Shown here in pieces: positions 10,275-18,604 of a stretch of DNA of 64,000 nt. How positions within the stretch are numbered: the stretch's first letter is position 1; every line of letters starts with the position of its first letter. The position numbers were made by a program, and so were the translations under genes. The notes below the pieces were generated by a model. The model was not told the DNA's origin. It made no database searches and saw nothing but the letters and a program-made list of their open reading frames with translations. Source of the DNA: an uncultured Alphaproteobacteria bacterium (lineage in GTDB: Bacteria; Pseudomonadota; Alphaproteobacteria; Rs-D84); assembly GCA_934272785.1 (NCBI GenBank), contig CAKQSE010000004.1, positions 14,209-78,208 on the forward strand, read 5' to 3'.

Positions 10275-11288
10275 TTAGTTTTTGTTTCTGGCTTTTTTTA
10301 TCTCGCGCCAGTCGGCATGATTGCGCAAGTGTTCTTGGTATGAATTTGAAAACTTGTGTCCGCCGCGTCCATCTGCAACAAAAAACAGATAATTAGTATC
10401 CGCCGGACGCAATACCGCACGAATCGCCGCCTGGCCAACATTGGCAATCGGTGCCGGTGGCAGGCCATCTTTGACATATGTATTATACGGGCTGTCCACG
10501 CGCAGATGTCCGCGCAACAGTGGCGCGCCCTGCATATCACCCAGACCGCCTGTCAGTGCATACACAACCGTCGGATCCGCCTGGAGGCGCATTCCCGACC
10601 GCAGGCGATTTAAATACACACTGGCGACAACCGGCATTTCCGATTCGCGCGGCGTTTCCTTTTGAACAATTGACGCCAGGGTTATCACCTGGTTCCAATC
10701 TTTCAGTGGTTTCGGCATAACCCGCCCCGCCCTGGCCCAGGCGTCCTGGATATCAACCATCTTTTTACGCGCCAATTCCAATAATGCCAGGCGTGACGTC
10801 CCACGCGCCACGCGATATGTATCGGGGAAAATATCGCCATCGTGCAGATTGCACACCGGGGCCGTTTTCCCAGGGGCGCATTCCACGTCGCCCGTCAATG
10901 CCGCACTGGTCAATAATAATTGTTTCGTCTGTTTTATGGTCAGCCCTTCGGGAATAACAACAACGGTTGTTGCGATATCACCACGCGCCAACATACGCGC
11001 CACACGCCACACACTGGCCCCGCGCGGGATATCATAGACCCCACTTTGAATTTTACCGCCATGCGCGCGCACCGCAAATTTAAACAGGTCTGGCGACGAA
11101 ATTAAATCATTTGCGGCCAGCGCACCGGCAACCGATGCAACCGACGCACCACGTGACAACGTGAACGTTGTATTTTCACGAATTGGCGATTGAATACCAA
11201 ACGCATATATCACACCGACCAGCCCCATTGCAATCACCGCACCGGCCAACCGTATCAATTTTTTATCACAAGATTTTTTTCGACGCAT
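10275..11288 (-). CDS. mltG: Endolytic murein transglycosylase MltG
   Basis: Inner-membrane lytic transglycosylase that cuts nascent glycan strands. 337 residues: one N-terminal membrane helix (about 11-30), a LysM-like part, then the YceG domain. The motif LASIVQKET carries the catalytic glutamate (about residue 211, equal to E218 of E. coli); the preceding glutamate of the usual EKE is glutamine here, which need not abolish activity. Conserved MRLQADPTVVYAL and FVADGRGGHKFS follow. Usually mltG is downstream of fabF and acpP; here it is separated from them by about 3.7 kb. No ribosome-binding site is evident before the ATG. Confidence 0.93.
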   Translation of the reverse strand: MRRKKSCDKKLIRLAGAVIAMGLVGVIYAFGIQSPIRENTTFTLSRGASVASVAGALAANDLISSPDLFKFAVRAHGGKIQSGVYDIPRGASVWRVARMLARGDIATTVVVIPEGLTIKQTKQLLLTSAALTGDVECAPGKTAPVCNLHDGDIFPDTYRVARGTSRLALLELARKKMVDIQDAWARAGRVMPKPLKDWNQVITLASIVQKETPRESEMPVVASVYLNRLRSGMRLQADPTVVYALTGGLGDMQGAPLLRGHLRVDSPYNTYVKDGLPPAPIANVGQAAIRAVLRPADTNYLFFVADGRGGHKFSNSYQEHLRNHADWREIKKARNKN

Positions 11289-11341
11289 AATAAGGTATTA
11301 TTACAGATAAAAAATCAATTGCCACTGATTTAATTTTTTTG

Positions 11342-11432
11342 GCTTTCCTCGCTGGAGCATCCACGCTGCGCGCACAATAAAAAAAACACAGCTAACGCGG
11401 TATTTTTCTATTGTGGTCGGAGTGACTGGGTT
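11342..11432. repeat. Second copy of the tRNA-Pro 3' end and terminator
   Basis: A 91-bp stretch nearly identical to 11510-11599. It contains the last 19 bases of the tRNA gene including the encoded CCA (11414-11432), a degraded terminator hairpin and the flanking GCGCGCAGCGTGG module. The remainder of the tRNA is missing. Intervening sequence 11433-11509 holds no gene. This is how an integration scar at a tRNA 3' end would look, although a simple tandem duplication is equally possible. Confidence 0.75.
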
Positions 11433-11509
11433 GCGCTGCGCGCGACCTTGGCTCGTTCACTGACGTTCACCGGCATACTGCCGTCTGCCTCTCGCCTGCG
11501 GTTCGAACC

Positions 11510-11580
11510 GCTTTCCTCGCTGGTTCGAACCCACGCTGCGCGCACAATAAAAAACACCGCTGACGCGGTATTTTTTATTG

Positions 11581-11599
<19 letters not shown>
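11510..11599. repeat. First copy of the tRNA-Pro 3' end repeat
   Basis: The copy that overlaps the intact tRNA-Pro gene. Its terminator (ACCGC, four-base loop, GCGGT, then T-run on the minus strand, 11546-11577) is intact, in contrast to the second copy 167 bases away. Confidence 0.75.
11546..11577 (-). terminator. Intrinsic terminator of tRNA-Pro
   Basis: Stem ACCGC (11556-11560) with GCGGT (11565-11569), flanked by A- and T-runs, three bases after the CCA end of the tRNA on the minus strand. Confidence 0.7.
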
Positions 11600-11657
<58 letters not shown>

Positions 11658-11797
11658 AAAACTGGCTGCAATTTTCTATGCGGGTTGGATTATGCAACGC
11701 GCGGAATAAAAAATCAACTGTTTTTATTTTTTCTTTACACTTGTAAATGTCATTTTTTTTGCCATATTTTATCAGACACATAATGAAAGGAATAAAT

Positions 11798-13489
11798 ATG
11801 TTTGCATTACGTTTTTTGTCAAAAGATAAATTTGACAATTATGATGATTATCGCAAAAATGCCACGGTTCGTGTGCCTGATAAATTTAATTTCGCATATG
11901 ATGTTATCGACGTCCTGGCCAACGAAGAACCAGATCACGTCGCCCTGTTGTGGACCGATGACAGTGGTGAAAAAAAGAAATTTACATATCACGACCTGTC
12001 GCTGATGTCTAATTCGGTGGCAAATTTCTTGGCCGCACGTGGATTAAAGAAAGGCGACACGGCCCTGTTGTTTATGCGCCGCCGTTGGGAATATTGGATT
12101 TTGATGATGGCAATGCACAAATTGGGCGCGATTCCAATTCCATCAACCAACCAATTAAAATCCGAAGATATTAAATACCGTATCGACACCGCCGGCATCC
12201 AGGCAATTATCGCATTTGATGATGGCACGGTGATGAACGAAATTAAAACCGCCATTGGTGACAGCGCGATTCAATTGATTTCAAACACTGAAATTGCGCG
12301 CGCGATTGACGAAATGCCAACAATCTTTGAACGCGTCCCGAACGAAAATTCTGATACCATGGTGATTTATTTCACCAGTGGCACAACCGATTTACCCAAA
12401 ATGGTTGCGCACGATTTTACATACCCATTGGGACATATCAACACCGCAATATTTTGGCAACGCCTGCGCGATGGGGATATCCATCTGACGGTGTCAGAAT
12501 CCGGCTGGGCAAAATGTTCATGGGGCAAAATGTATGGCCAATGGATGGCGGGCGCAACCGTGTTCGTGTATGACTTTGCAGGAATTGCAACCGCGCACGA
12601 TTTGCTGACCGCGATGGCCGAAAACCACGTGACGTCGTTCTGTGCACCACCGACGGCATACAAAATGCTGATACATGGCGATTTGTCTAAATATGATTTG
12701 TCCGCCCTGACCAAGGTTGACATCGCGGGCGAGGCATTAAATCCCGAGGTGTATGATCGCTTTCTGGCCCAGACAGGCATCAAATTACGCGAAGGGTTCG
12801 GTCAAACCGAAACATGTGTAATGCTGTTCACGAACGAGTGGATTGAGCCACGCCCGGGCAGTATGGGTATGCCGGCGGCCGGTTGGGATGTGGAATTACT
12901 GGACGAACGCGGTCGCCCGGTCCCAGATGACACAGTTGGCGAAATTTGCATTTCACTGAAAAATGGTCGCCCGGTCGGCCTGTTCCAGGGCTATCACAAT
13001 GCCGAAAAATTGACGGCAAGCGTTTTCCGCGACGGATACTATCACACCGGCGACGTTGCATATCGTGACGCCGATGGATATTACTGGTTCGTGGGCCGTA
13101 ATGACGACCTGATTAAAACATCGGGTTATCGTGTCAGCCCGTTCGAGGTGGAAAGTGTTCTGATTGAACATCCCGCCGTGCGCGAATGTGCCGTTACCGG
13201 TATCCCCGACGCGTCGCGTGGCATGGCTGTCAAGGCGACAATCGTGCTGAACAAATATTTTCAACCGACCGAATTTCTAAAGGGTCAATTGCAGCAACAT
13301 GTTCGTAATCGCACAGCGCATTACAAATGCCCCCGCATGATTGAATTCGTGGACAGCCTGCCCATGACAATCAGTGGGAAAATACGTCGTGCCCTGATAC
13401 GAACAATTGACAGCACGAAAAGCACCATCATCGATCCAATTAAAACCACCATCGGTTTTGGCAAGGACGATGACAAGGACAAAAAATAA
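11798..13489 (+). CDS. AMP-forming acyl-CoA synthetase (medium-chain ACSM/acetyl-CoA synthetase type)
   Basis: Activates a carboxylic acid to its CoA thioester through an acyl-adenylate. 563 residues from the ATG at 11798, which has AAAGGA upstream. Motifs: P-loop-like YFTSGTTDLPKM (about 191-202, with D where most have G), REGFGQTE, the YYHTGDVAYRD and FVGRNDDLIKTSGYRVSP hinge region, and the catalytic lysine in MTISGKIRR (about 528). The lysine/aspartate-rich tail is unusual. The substrate chain length cannot be read from sequence. It stands alone, followed by a terminator. Confidence 0.9.
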   Translation: MFALRFLSKDKFDNYDDYRKNATVRVPDKFNFAYDVIDVLANEEPDHVALLWTDDSGEKKKFTYHDLSLMSNSVANFLAARGLKKGDTALLFMRRRWEYWILMMAMHKLGAIPIPSTNQLKSEDIKYRIDTAGIQAIIAFDDGTVMNEIKTAIGDSAIQLISNTEIARAIDEMPTIFERVPNENSDTMVIYFTSGTTDLPKMVAHDFTYPLGHINTAIFWQRLRDGDIHLTVSESGWAKCSWGKMYGQWMAGATVFVYDFAGIATAHDLLTAMAENHVTSFCAPPTAYKMLIHGDLSKYDLSALTKVDIAGEALNPEVYDRFLAQTGIKLREGFGQTETCVMLFTNEWIEPRPGSMGMPAAGWDVELLDERGRPVPDDTVGEICISLKNGRPVGLFQGYHNAEKLTASVFRDGYYHTGDVAYRDADGYYWFVGRNDDLIKTSGYRVSPFEVESVLIEHPAVRECAVTGIPDASRGMAVKATIVLNKYFQPTEFLKGQLQQHVRNRTAHYKCPRMIEFVDSLPMTISGKIRRALIRTIDSTKSTIIDPIKTTIGFGKDDDKDKK

Positions 13490-13490
13490 T

Positions 13491-13517
13491 AAAAAACGCC
13501 CAAACGGGCGTTTTTTA
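13491..13517 (+). terminator. Intrinsic terminator of the acyl-CoA synthetase gene
   Basis: ACGCCC, short loop, GGGCGT and then a run of T, starting two bases after the stop codon. Confidence 0.85.
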
Positions 13518-13546
13518 TTGGCGACAAAAATCCATTATGATATAAT
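13518..13546 (+). promoter_or_regulatory. Promoter of the leader RNA / lipoprotein unit
   Basis: TTGGCG (13518-13523), a 17-base spacer and a perfect TATAAT (13541-13546). The start point would be near 13553, immediately before the first hairpin of the structured region. Confidence 0.8.
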
Positions 13547-13552
13547 TCGCAT

Positions 13553-13727
13553 GTGTGGCGTGTTGCCGCACTGGGTTTAAGCACCCATCAGAAAGCGTCA
13601 GCGATGACGAAAAAAATCGCCAGCCCAAGTGATTGGGGTTGGGGTGTGTCGAATATATTGAATAAGACACGCAATCCTTTCTGATTGTGCTTAAACTCCA
13701 ACCCACCAATTTTTTTGGTGGCATTTT
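13553..13727 (+). ncRNA. Structured leader RNA or small RNA, family not recognised
   Basis: About 175 bases between a strong promoter and the lipoprotein gene fold into a branched structure. A 5' hairpin (GTGGC/GCCGC near 13555-13570) is followed by a long closing stem: GTTTAAGCAC (13575-13584) pairs with 13687-13696 and ATCAGAAAG (13587-13595) with 13677-13685. Inside are three hairpins: CGTCA-GCGA-TGACG (13596-13609, GNRA loop), a stem capped by GTGA (13620-13642, one bulged G), and GTGTGTC with GACACGC (13644-13672). It ends in CCACCAA/TTGGTGG (13703-13721), terminator-like but with few T after it. GGGTTGG (13636-13642) could alternatively pair with CCAACCC (13698-13704). Could be a riboswitch, a 6S-like RNA or a new class. 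Confidence 0.65.
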
Positions 13728-13753
13728 GTTTATACAACCAAGGGGGAACACAA

Positions 13754-14764
13754 ATGAAAAAAATACTTACCGTGCTGTTTGCACTGATACTGGCCGCATG
13801 CGACCGCCCAATCGCCACAACGGTGTTGCGACCCGATGCTGAGTTTGGGGAAATGACCGGACCAATCACACTGCGCATATATGATGTTGATAATGTTGTC
13901 GCAACCATACACGGCCAAGATATAAAATTAGTTTCCCAGGGGATAATAAATGACGACAACGATGCAATCCAAACAGAATTAGCATGGGATTGCACATACG
14001 GTGACCAAACATTTACAATCCATGGAATATATGACACCGAAAATAAAACTGTGCATTTTAAATATATTACATATATGGTGGATTCTGACACCACACGGTA
14101 TAATTACCCAAAAACATTTGCCGCAGTAGATTTCAAAGACGGCGTTCCTGCCCGTCGCGCCGGTGACATTACGAACAATTGTGACGCGGCAATGAAAAAA
14201 TGCGATAACGGGCAAGAAATTTATCTAAGTTGTCCAGACGGTCATGATGGTGCATACGAATATATAACACTGGTCAAATGCCCCGATAAAAGCAATATAA
14301 TATGCGTGGACAATGGAATATCAACGCCACAAACAACATCTGCCGTTACTGACCGAGATCCAGATTCCCTCGGCGGCGTACTGTATTCTGGTAAAAATGG
14401 CATCACTGTTAAATACGATCCGTTATCTGATACATATTGGACCCACGGTCCCAGTGCATCGGATTTCGATGTCAAATGCATTCAGACAATTAAACTGGAA
14501 CAACATAAAATCTGTGCCCGTCACATAAACAGCATTACCATACGGCTGGCCGGCGGCATATCCGTCGTATTATTTGGCGAACGAACTAACCAGGCGCAAA
14601 GTGTATATTTTTCGCCCCTAAGCCAGGAACAGGCGCTGAGCATCACACCAAATTGGGACTATGCAAACATCAAACACTATAAATATGGCACAGAACCCCA
14701 CGAGGCAGACGCGTGCGACGTGCTGCAAAAATTGGAACAATTCCGTTCAAACGTCAACAAATAA
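13754..14764 (+). CDS. Predicted lipoprotein of unknown function
   Basis: 336 residues. The start MKKILTVLFALILAAC is a lipoprotein signal with the lipobox LAAC (cysteine about residue 17), so the mature protein is lipid-anchored. A GGGGGA site nine bases upstream fixes the ATG. The body holds eleven or so further cysteines, some in pairs (for example NNCDAAMKKC and LSCPDGHD), suggesting disulphides and export to the periplasm or surface. No family is recognised. It lies about 30 bases after the leader RNA, which may control it. Confidence 0.75.
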   Translation: MKKILTVLFALILAACDRPIATTVLRPDAEFGEMTGPITLRIYDVDNVVATIHGQDIKLVSQGIINDDNDAIQTELAWDCTYGDQTFTIHGIYDTENKTVHFKYITYMVDSDTTRYNYPKTFAAVDFKDGVPARRAGDITNNCDAAMKKCDNGQEIYLSCPDGHDGAYEYITLVKCPDKSNIICVDNGISTPQTTSAVTDRDPDSLGGVLYSGKNGITVKYDPLSDTYWTHGPSASDFDVKCIQTIKLEQHKICARHINSITIRLAGGISVVLFGERTNQAQSVYFSPLSQEQALSITPNWDYANIKHYKYGTEPHEADACDVLQKLEQFRSNVNK

Positions 14765-14789
14765 AAAACGCCCGTTCGGGCGTTTTTTA
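14763..14789 (+). terminator. Bidirectional terminator between the lipoprotein and membrane-protein genes
   Basis: ACGCCCG, TTC loop, GGGCGT with an A-run before and a T-run after; it overlaps both convergent gene ends. Confidence 0.8.
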
Positions 14790-15005
14790 GTTTGCTTTTT
14801 TACTGCGGACGTCACTCCATGTCTTGCCAGCAATTTTGTTTGGTATCAGTTCAAAAAAGCCCCAAATATAAATCACCAGTGCAATAATCAACACATCAAT
14901 GCCGGACATAGAAAAATCGCCGAATGCGTTCTTTATCAGTTCCCCAACTAATAAAAACACAAAAAGCAACAACCACGTCAATATTGATTTGACTGACTTA
15001 CTCAT
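14787..15005 (-). CDS. Small membrane protein, unknown
   Basis: 72 residues with two hydrophobic helices (about 8-25 and 36-55) and a basic C-terminus (KTWSDVRSKKAN). The ATG at 15005 follows an AAGGCGG site. The stop lies inside the bidirectional terminator. It is 13 bases from fabF, in the same direction, so probably co-transcribed with it. No family recognised. Confidence 0.6.
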   Translation of the reverse strand: MSKSVKSILTWLLLFVFLLVGELIKNAFGDFSMSGIDVLIIALVIYIWGFFELIPNKIAGKTWSDVRSKKAN

Positions 15006-15018
15006 ATGCCACCGCCTT

Positions 15019-16269
15019 TTACTTTACACGTTTCAAGACCAATGATGCATTTGTTCCGCCAAATCCGAAACTGTTGCTGATGGCAACATCAACCTTGCGC
15101 TTTTTCGCGACATTTGGCACCAGGTCAAAGTCGCCAACGGCGTCTTCTGGATTTTCCAGATTGATTGTTGGTGGCACAACACCGTCACGTATGGCCAGTG
15201 TGCAGAATATCGCCTCAACCGCGCCGGCGGCACCCAACAGGTGTCCCGTCACAGACTTGGTCGATGACATTGATACCGGCGCATCACCAAACAGGTTTTT
15301 AACCGCTGTCAATTCACCAATATCGCCCAGGCCCGTTGACGTGCCGTGTGCGTTGACATAGTCAACATCCGATGGTTGCAATCCCGCATCGCGTAATGCC
15401 GCACGCATCGCGCGCAGGCCGCCCTCGCCCCCTTCGGCGGGCGCGGTGATATGATACGCGTCACCCGACAGGCCGTATCCAGCAACCTCGGCATAAATTT
15501 TTGCACCACGTGCGACGGCGTGTTCGTATTCTTCCAAAATCAAGATACCTGCACCTTCGGACATAACGAAACCATCGCGGTCTTTGTCCCACGGACGTGA
15601 TGCCGCGGTCGGATTATCGTTGCGTGTGGACAGTGCCTTCATCGCGTTAAATCCCGCAATGCCGATTACGTCAATTGCGCCCTCGGTCCCGCCGGCAACC
15701 ATAATGTCGGCGTCCCCATGTTCGATTAAACGTGCGGCCTCGCCAATGGAATGGGCACCAGTTGCGCATGCGGTCACAATCGCCAGGTTTGGTCCCTTTA
15801 ATCCATACTTGATAGAAATGTGACCCGCCGTCATATTGATAATAGATTTCGGAATAAAGAACGGGCTGATACGACGTGGACCGCCATTATACAATTCAAT
15901 ACAATTTTCATAAATAGATGTCAGTCCGCCAATACCCGCACCAACCGACACGCCAAAGCGTTCCTTGTCACCATCATAATCAATCAGACCCGCGTCACGC
16001 AATGCCTCGTCTGCGGCGACAACACCGTATGCAATCGACTTGTCCATTTTGCGCAATTCTTTTGGGTTCAATACGGCCTCGGGATTATATTGGCCAGGTT
16101 CGGTCCCATGAATTGGTAATCCGGCAATCTGGGTTGCCAGCATTGACGCATCAAACGTATCAATTTTACGAATCCCAGAATTTCCCGCGACAACATTTTT
16201 CCACGCATACTCAACGCCCGTGCCGCACGGTGATACAATACCCATACCGGTAATAACGACTCTTCTCAT
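15019..16269 (-). CDS. fabF: 3-oxoacyl-ACP synthase II
   Basis: Condenses acyl-ACP with malonyl-ACP in fatty-acid elongation. 416 residues, full length. The Cys-His-His triad is complete: Cys about 168 in VTACATGAHS, His about 308 in VNAHGTSTGLGD and His about 343 in KSVTGHLLGAAG. The usual acpP-fabF order is kept, but a terminator-like hairpin lies between them. Confidence 0.97.
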   Translation of the reverse strand: MRRVVITGMGIVSPCGTGVEYAWKNVVAGNSGIRKIDTFDASMLATQIAGLPIHGTEPGQYNPEAVLNPKELRKMDKSIAYGVVAADEALRDAGLIDYDGDKERFGVSVGAGIGGLTSIYENCIELYNGGPRRISPFFIPKSIINMTAGHISIKYGLKGPNLAIVTACATGAHSIGEAARLIEHGDADIMVAGGTEGAIDVIGIAGFNAMKALSTRNDNPTAASRPWDKDRDGFVMSEGAGILILEEYEHAVARGAKIYAEVAGYGLSGDAYHITAPAEGGEGGLRAMRAALRDAGLQPSDVDYVNAHGTSTGLGDIGELTAVKNLFGDAPVSMSSTKSVTGHLLGAAGAVEAIFCTLAIRDGVVPPTINLENPEDAVGDFDLVPNVAKKRKVDVAISNSFGFGGTNASLVLKRVK

Positions 16270-16333
16270 ATAATTTTTCCTTTGTCATGATTTAACACAC
16301 GCATATGATAAACCCTTTGTCCGGTAAAATACA

Positions 16334-16380
16334 GAAAAAAAATCCGCCGCCGGGTCATACCCGTGCGACGGACATTTTTT
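16334..16380 (-). terminator. Terminator-like hairpin between acpP and fabF
   Basis: A long imperfect stem (TCCG..CGGGT / ACCCG..CGGA) flanked by an A-run on the left, so the minus-strand transcript of acpP would meet a hairpin plus T-run before fabF. It would attenuate fabF relative to acpP, which is needed in larger amounts. Confidence 0.65.
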
Positions 16381-16393
16381 ATGAAACGCCGGA

Positions 16394-16627
16394 TTATTTC
16401 TGGTGCGCTTCAATGTACTTGACAGCATCACCAACTGTGTTCAGCTTTGCAGCTTCTTCGTCAGGAATTGTGATATCGAATTCTTTTTCAACTTCCATAA
16501 CGAATTCTACAACATCCAAAGAATCAGCACCCAAATCGTTGACGAATGTAGAAGCTTCTGTGATTGTGTCTTCTTTGACATTCAATTTTTCAGCTACGAT
16601 TTTTTTTACTTTTTCAAAAGTTGTCAT
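16394..16627 (-). CDS. acpP: Acyl carrier protein
   Basis: 77 residues, acidic. The phosphopantetheine attachment serine is in [10 protein letters not shown] (Ser about 36). Carries acyl chains for FabF and the Pls acyltransferases found elsewhere in the window. A TTGACA at -35 distance lies upstream on the minus strand near 16710, but the -10 is poor. Confidence 0.97.
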   Translation of the reverse strand: MTTFEKVKKIVAEKLNVKEDTITEASTFVNDLGADSLDVVEFVMEVEKEFDITIPDEEAAKLNTVGDAVKYIEAHQK

Positions 16628-16761
16628 TTTTTATCCTTTGTTTCGGTTAAATTTGTGGCCCAATATGGGACGTCATTATTCAACGCTATCATTTTATGGC
16701 ATTGGTGTCAAGAATTTATAACAAACGATAACAAAGGCTTGACATTTTACCTATTATATGT

Positions 16762-17757
16762 TTAGGCCATTATTTCGTTCAGTAATGAATTCATATTCGC
16801 ACGAATATCCTCGCGATCGGGGGCCCACACCAAGCGGCGCATTAAAAATTTATGTACATCGTCCATCGTCAGCGTCGGTATTCCCGCCGCCACCGCAACC
16901 GCACGCCACGCGCGACGCGGATCGGTCAAATGCCCACGGCCACGCCCCGGGAAAACCCAGCGACCATTTTGCGGCAAATCCTGTAACAGCACAACCGCCT
17001 GGTCTGACAATGGCATATCGTTCCACATATAATGATTGAAATCCAGGTCACGCCACTGCATCGAAAACACGCGCGATTTTGGCGCAAACCCATACACCAA
17101 CATTAAAAATGCGGCACGCAGACTAGCTGATTTTTCCGCGTTTATCGCGTCCATCAATCGATGAAACACAAATCTGTTCAGCGGTCGCACACGACGATTT
17201 TGCACAACCTTGGGCAAATCAGAAATTATATTTTCCGCGTATCCGTTTTCGGCGGCATATGCGAACATGCTCTGTAATAATTCTTGCATGCGACCACGTA
17301 TTGCGACGCCATCGATATTTGATATCACGTGTTCACAATCCGCACGCGTAATGTCGGACATATTTTTATCGGTCAATTCCCCCAGATGGCGCGTTATCGC
17401 ACGACGCAATTTTTCACGCGACGCCGGCACGCGACGCACGCGATTCGTCATATACAAATCAACAAATTTTGAAAATTTAATCTTGCGACGACGGGTCGGC
17501 ACCGGTGCATCGGCACGCGCCAGAATTTCAGACACGGCACTGCGCGCATCTTCGATATCCATATCTGGATACTTTCCGATGATAAAGCGGCGATCACGCC
17601 CGCGCACACGATGACGAACAAAGAACGTCTTGACCCCACGGCTGGTCACATACATGCGCAAACGCGGTTCTGATAAATCCTGGACCACATCAAAACCCGC
17701 ACTGGGGGCCGGCAGGTTGTCCAATATGAACGGATTAAAAAAGAACTGGTGCGCCAT
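16762..17757 (-). CDS. Tyrosine-recombinase-like protein without catalytic residues
   Basis: 331 residues with the layout of phage-type integrases: an arm-binding N-terminal part (about 30-85: YVTSRGVKTFFVRHR, FIIGKYPDMDIEDAR), a SAM-like core-binding part (about 96-175) and a C-terminal catalytic-like part (about 186-331). The catalytic pattern is lost: the first Arg region reads YGFAPKSRVFSMQW, without Arg after G-x; the HxxR box reads TMDDVHKFLMRRL; and there is no tyrosine in the last 80 or so residues after NHYMWND. The frame is intact, so it looks retained rather than decaying. It follows the four-cysteine genes by 24 bases with the same G-rich ribosome-binding site. A role in DNA binding is possible. 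Confidence 0.7.
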   Translation of the reverse strand: MAHQFFFNPFILDNLPAPSAGFDVVQDLSEPRLRMYVTSRGVKTFFVRHRVRGRDRRFIIGKYPDMDIEDARSAVSEILARADAPVPTRRRKIKFSKFVDLYMTNRVRRVPASREKLRRAITRHLGELTDKNMSDITRADCEHVISNIDGVAIRGRMQELLQSMFAYAAENGYAENIISDLPKVVQNRRVRPLNRFVFHRLMDAINAEKSASLRAAFLMLVYGFAPKSRVFSMQWRDLDFNHYMWNDMPLSDQAVVLLQDLPQNGRWVFPGRGRGHLTDPRRAWRAVAVAAGIPTLTMDDVHKFLMRRLVWAPDREDIRANMNSLLNEIMA

Positions 17758-17781
17758 GGTGTGTGCCCCCGCGTTAGTTGA

Positions 17782-18198
17782 TTATTTTACATTTGCGTAT
17801 TTCTGGGTCCAAAAGGTATCACGTTTTTTACGCCAAAAATCCAAAATTTTTTTCTGGTAAAAATAGCCCACGTTTTGACCATGATTTTTGCAACTGTCAA
17901 AATTGCAACAACCTTTTTTACTCAAGAAACAACAATCTTTGTGTCGTGTCAGTGGTGCAGAACGCAGTCCCATAATTGCCCCCGCCATTGGCGATTGATA
18001 TGTGTATTCAACAATGCACGCCCATGTGTTGTCGGCCGTTTCTTTGTCATCAACCACCGCAGTCATCGCATCGCGCGCATCTTTCAAATCTGCCACCGCG
18101 TCATCATAATGATTCAAGACCGCCTGGTAATCCAATCTGTCATGCGCACGCTGGGCCGCAGATGTCTTTAAATAATATTTCAACTTCTGTATCAACAT
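17782..18198 (-). CDS. Four-cysteine family protein, paralogue 1
   Basis: 138 residues, no signal or membrane segment. N-terminal motif KLKYYLKTSAAQRAHDR is shared by all six neighbours. A helical, probably coiled-coil part follows (about 20-55), then cysteines at about 61, 89/90, 97/98 and 103, and an aromatic C-terminal helix with RDTFW. The spacing C-x4-C at the end is common to the family and suggests a metal site. Function unknown. Stop and the next start are two bases apart. Confidence 0.7.
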   Translation of the reverse strand: MLIQKLKYYLKTSAAQRAHDRLDYQAVLNHYDDAVADLKDARDAMTAVVDDKETADNTWACIVEYTYQSPMAGAIMGLRSAPLTRHKDCCFLSKKGCCNFDSCKNHGQNVGYFYQKKILDFWRKKRDTFWTQKYANVK

Positions 18199-18199
18199 T

Positions 18200-18592
18200 T
18201 TATCTTACCTTGCTGTATATATTTTCCCAAAATATTGCTTTTTTATTCAGTGCCAATTCGCACACAGTATACAATTGTGCGCATTCATTATTCGCGGCAC
18301 GCAACGGGCAATCCTGCTGCTTACACGGAACACCATGAATAAAGTGCGGGCATGTGTGTGTTGTTGTGTATTTAACACCTGGCACCTTTTCCAGAATCTT
18401 AAACTTTACACAACCCGATACGTCCGCCGGGTCTTCGTAATAATCCAAATCAACGCTAATCCGATTTAATGCACGGGCATATTTATTTTTTGCAACACCA
18501 TATTTCATACACAGCGCGCGATATTCGCCCGCGTTCTGGCGTCTAACGCCTGCTGGCGTTTTCAGCCAATACTTTATTTTTTTAATGTTCAT
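18200..18592 (-). CDS. Four-cysteine family protein, paralogue 2
   Basis: 130 residues. N-terminal KIKYWLKTPAGVRR matches the family. Cysteines at about 61, 81, 90 and 95, in the arrangement C-x19-C-x8-C-x4-C, then NNECAQLYTVCELA and the FW motif near 121. Cytoplasmic by sequence. AAAGGA precedes the ATG. No family known to me matches. Confidence 0.7.
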   Translation of the reverse strand: MNIKKIKYWLKTPAGVRRQNAGEYRALCMKYGVAKNKYARALNRISVDLDYYEDPADVSGCVKFKILEKVPGVKYTTTHTCPHFIHGVPCKQQDCPLRAANNECAQLYTVCELALNKKAIFWENIYSKVR

Positions 18593-18604
18593 TTATTTAA
18601 TCCT

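Noticed and set aside
10650..10665. Loss of the catalytic glutamate in MltG (QKE in place of EKE)
   Set aside because: The catalytic residue corresponds to the second glutamate (E218 in E. coli), which is present. Only the first glutamate is changed.
11411..11432. A second tRNA gene
   Set aside because: Only the last 19 bases of tRNA-Pro are present. No anticodon or D arm upstream, so it cannot fold as a tRNA.
13596..13620. Hammerhead or known riboswitch core in the leader RNA
   Set aside because: The CUGAUGA and GAAA core of hammerheads is absent, and no TPP, cobalamin, fluoride or glycine signature was seen.
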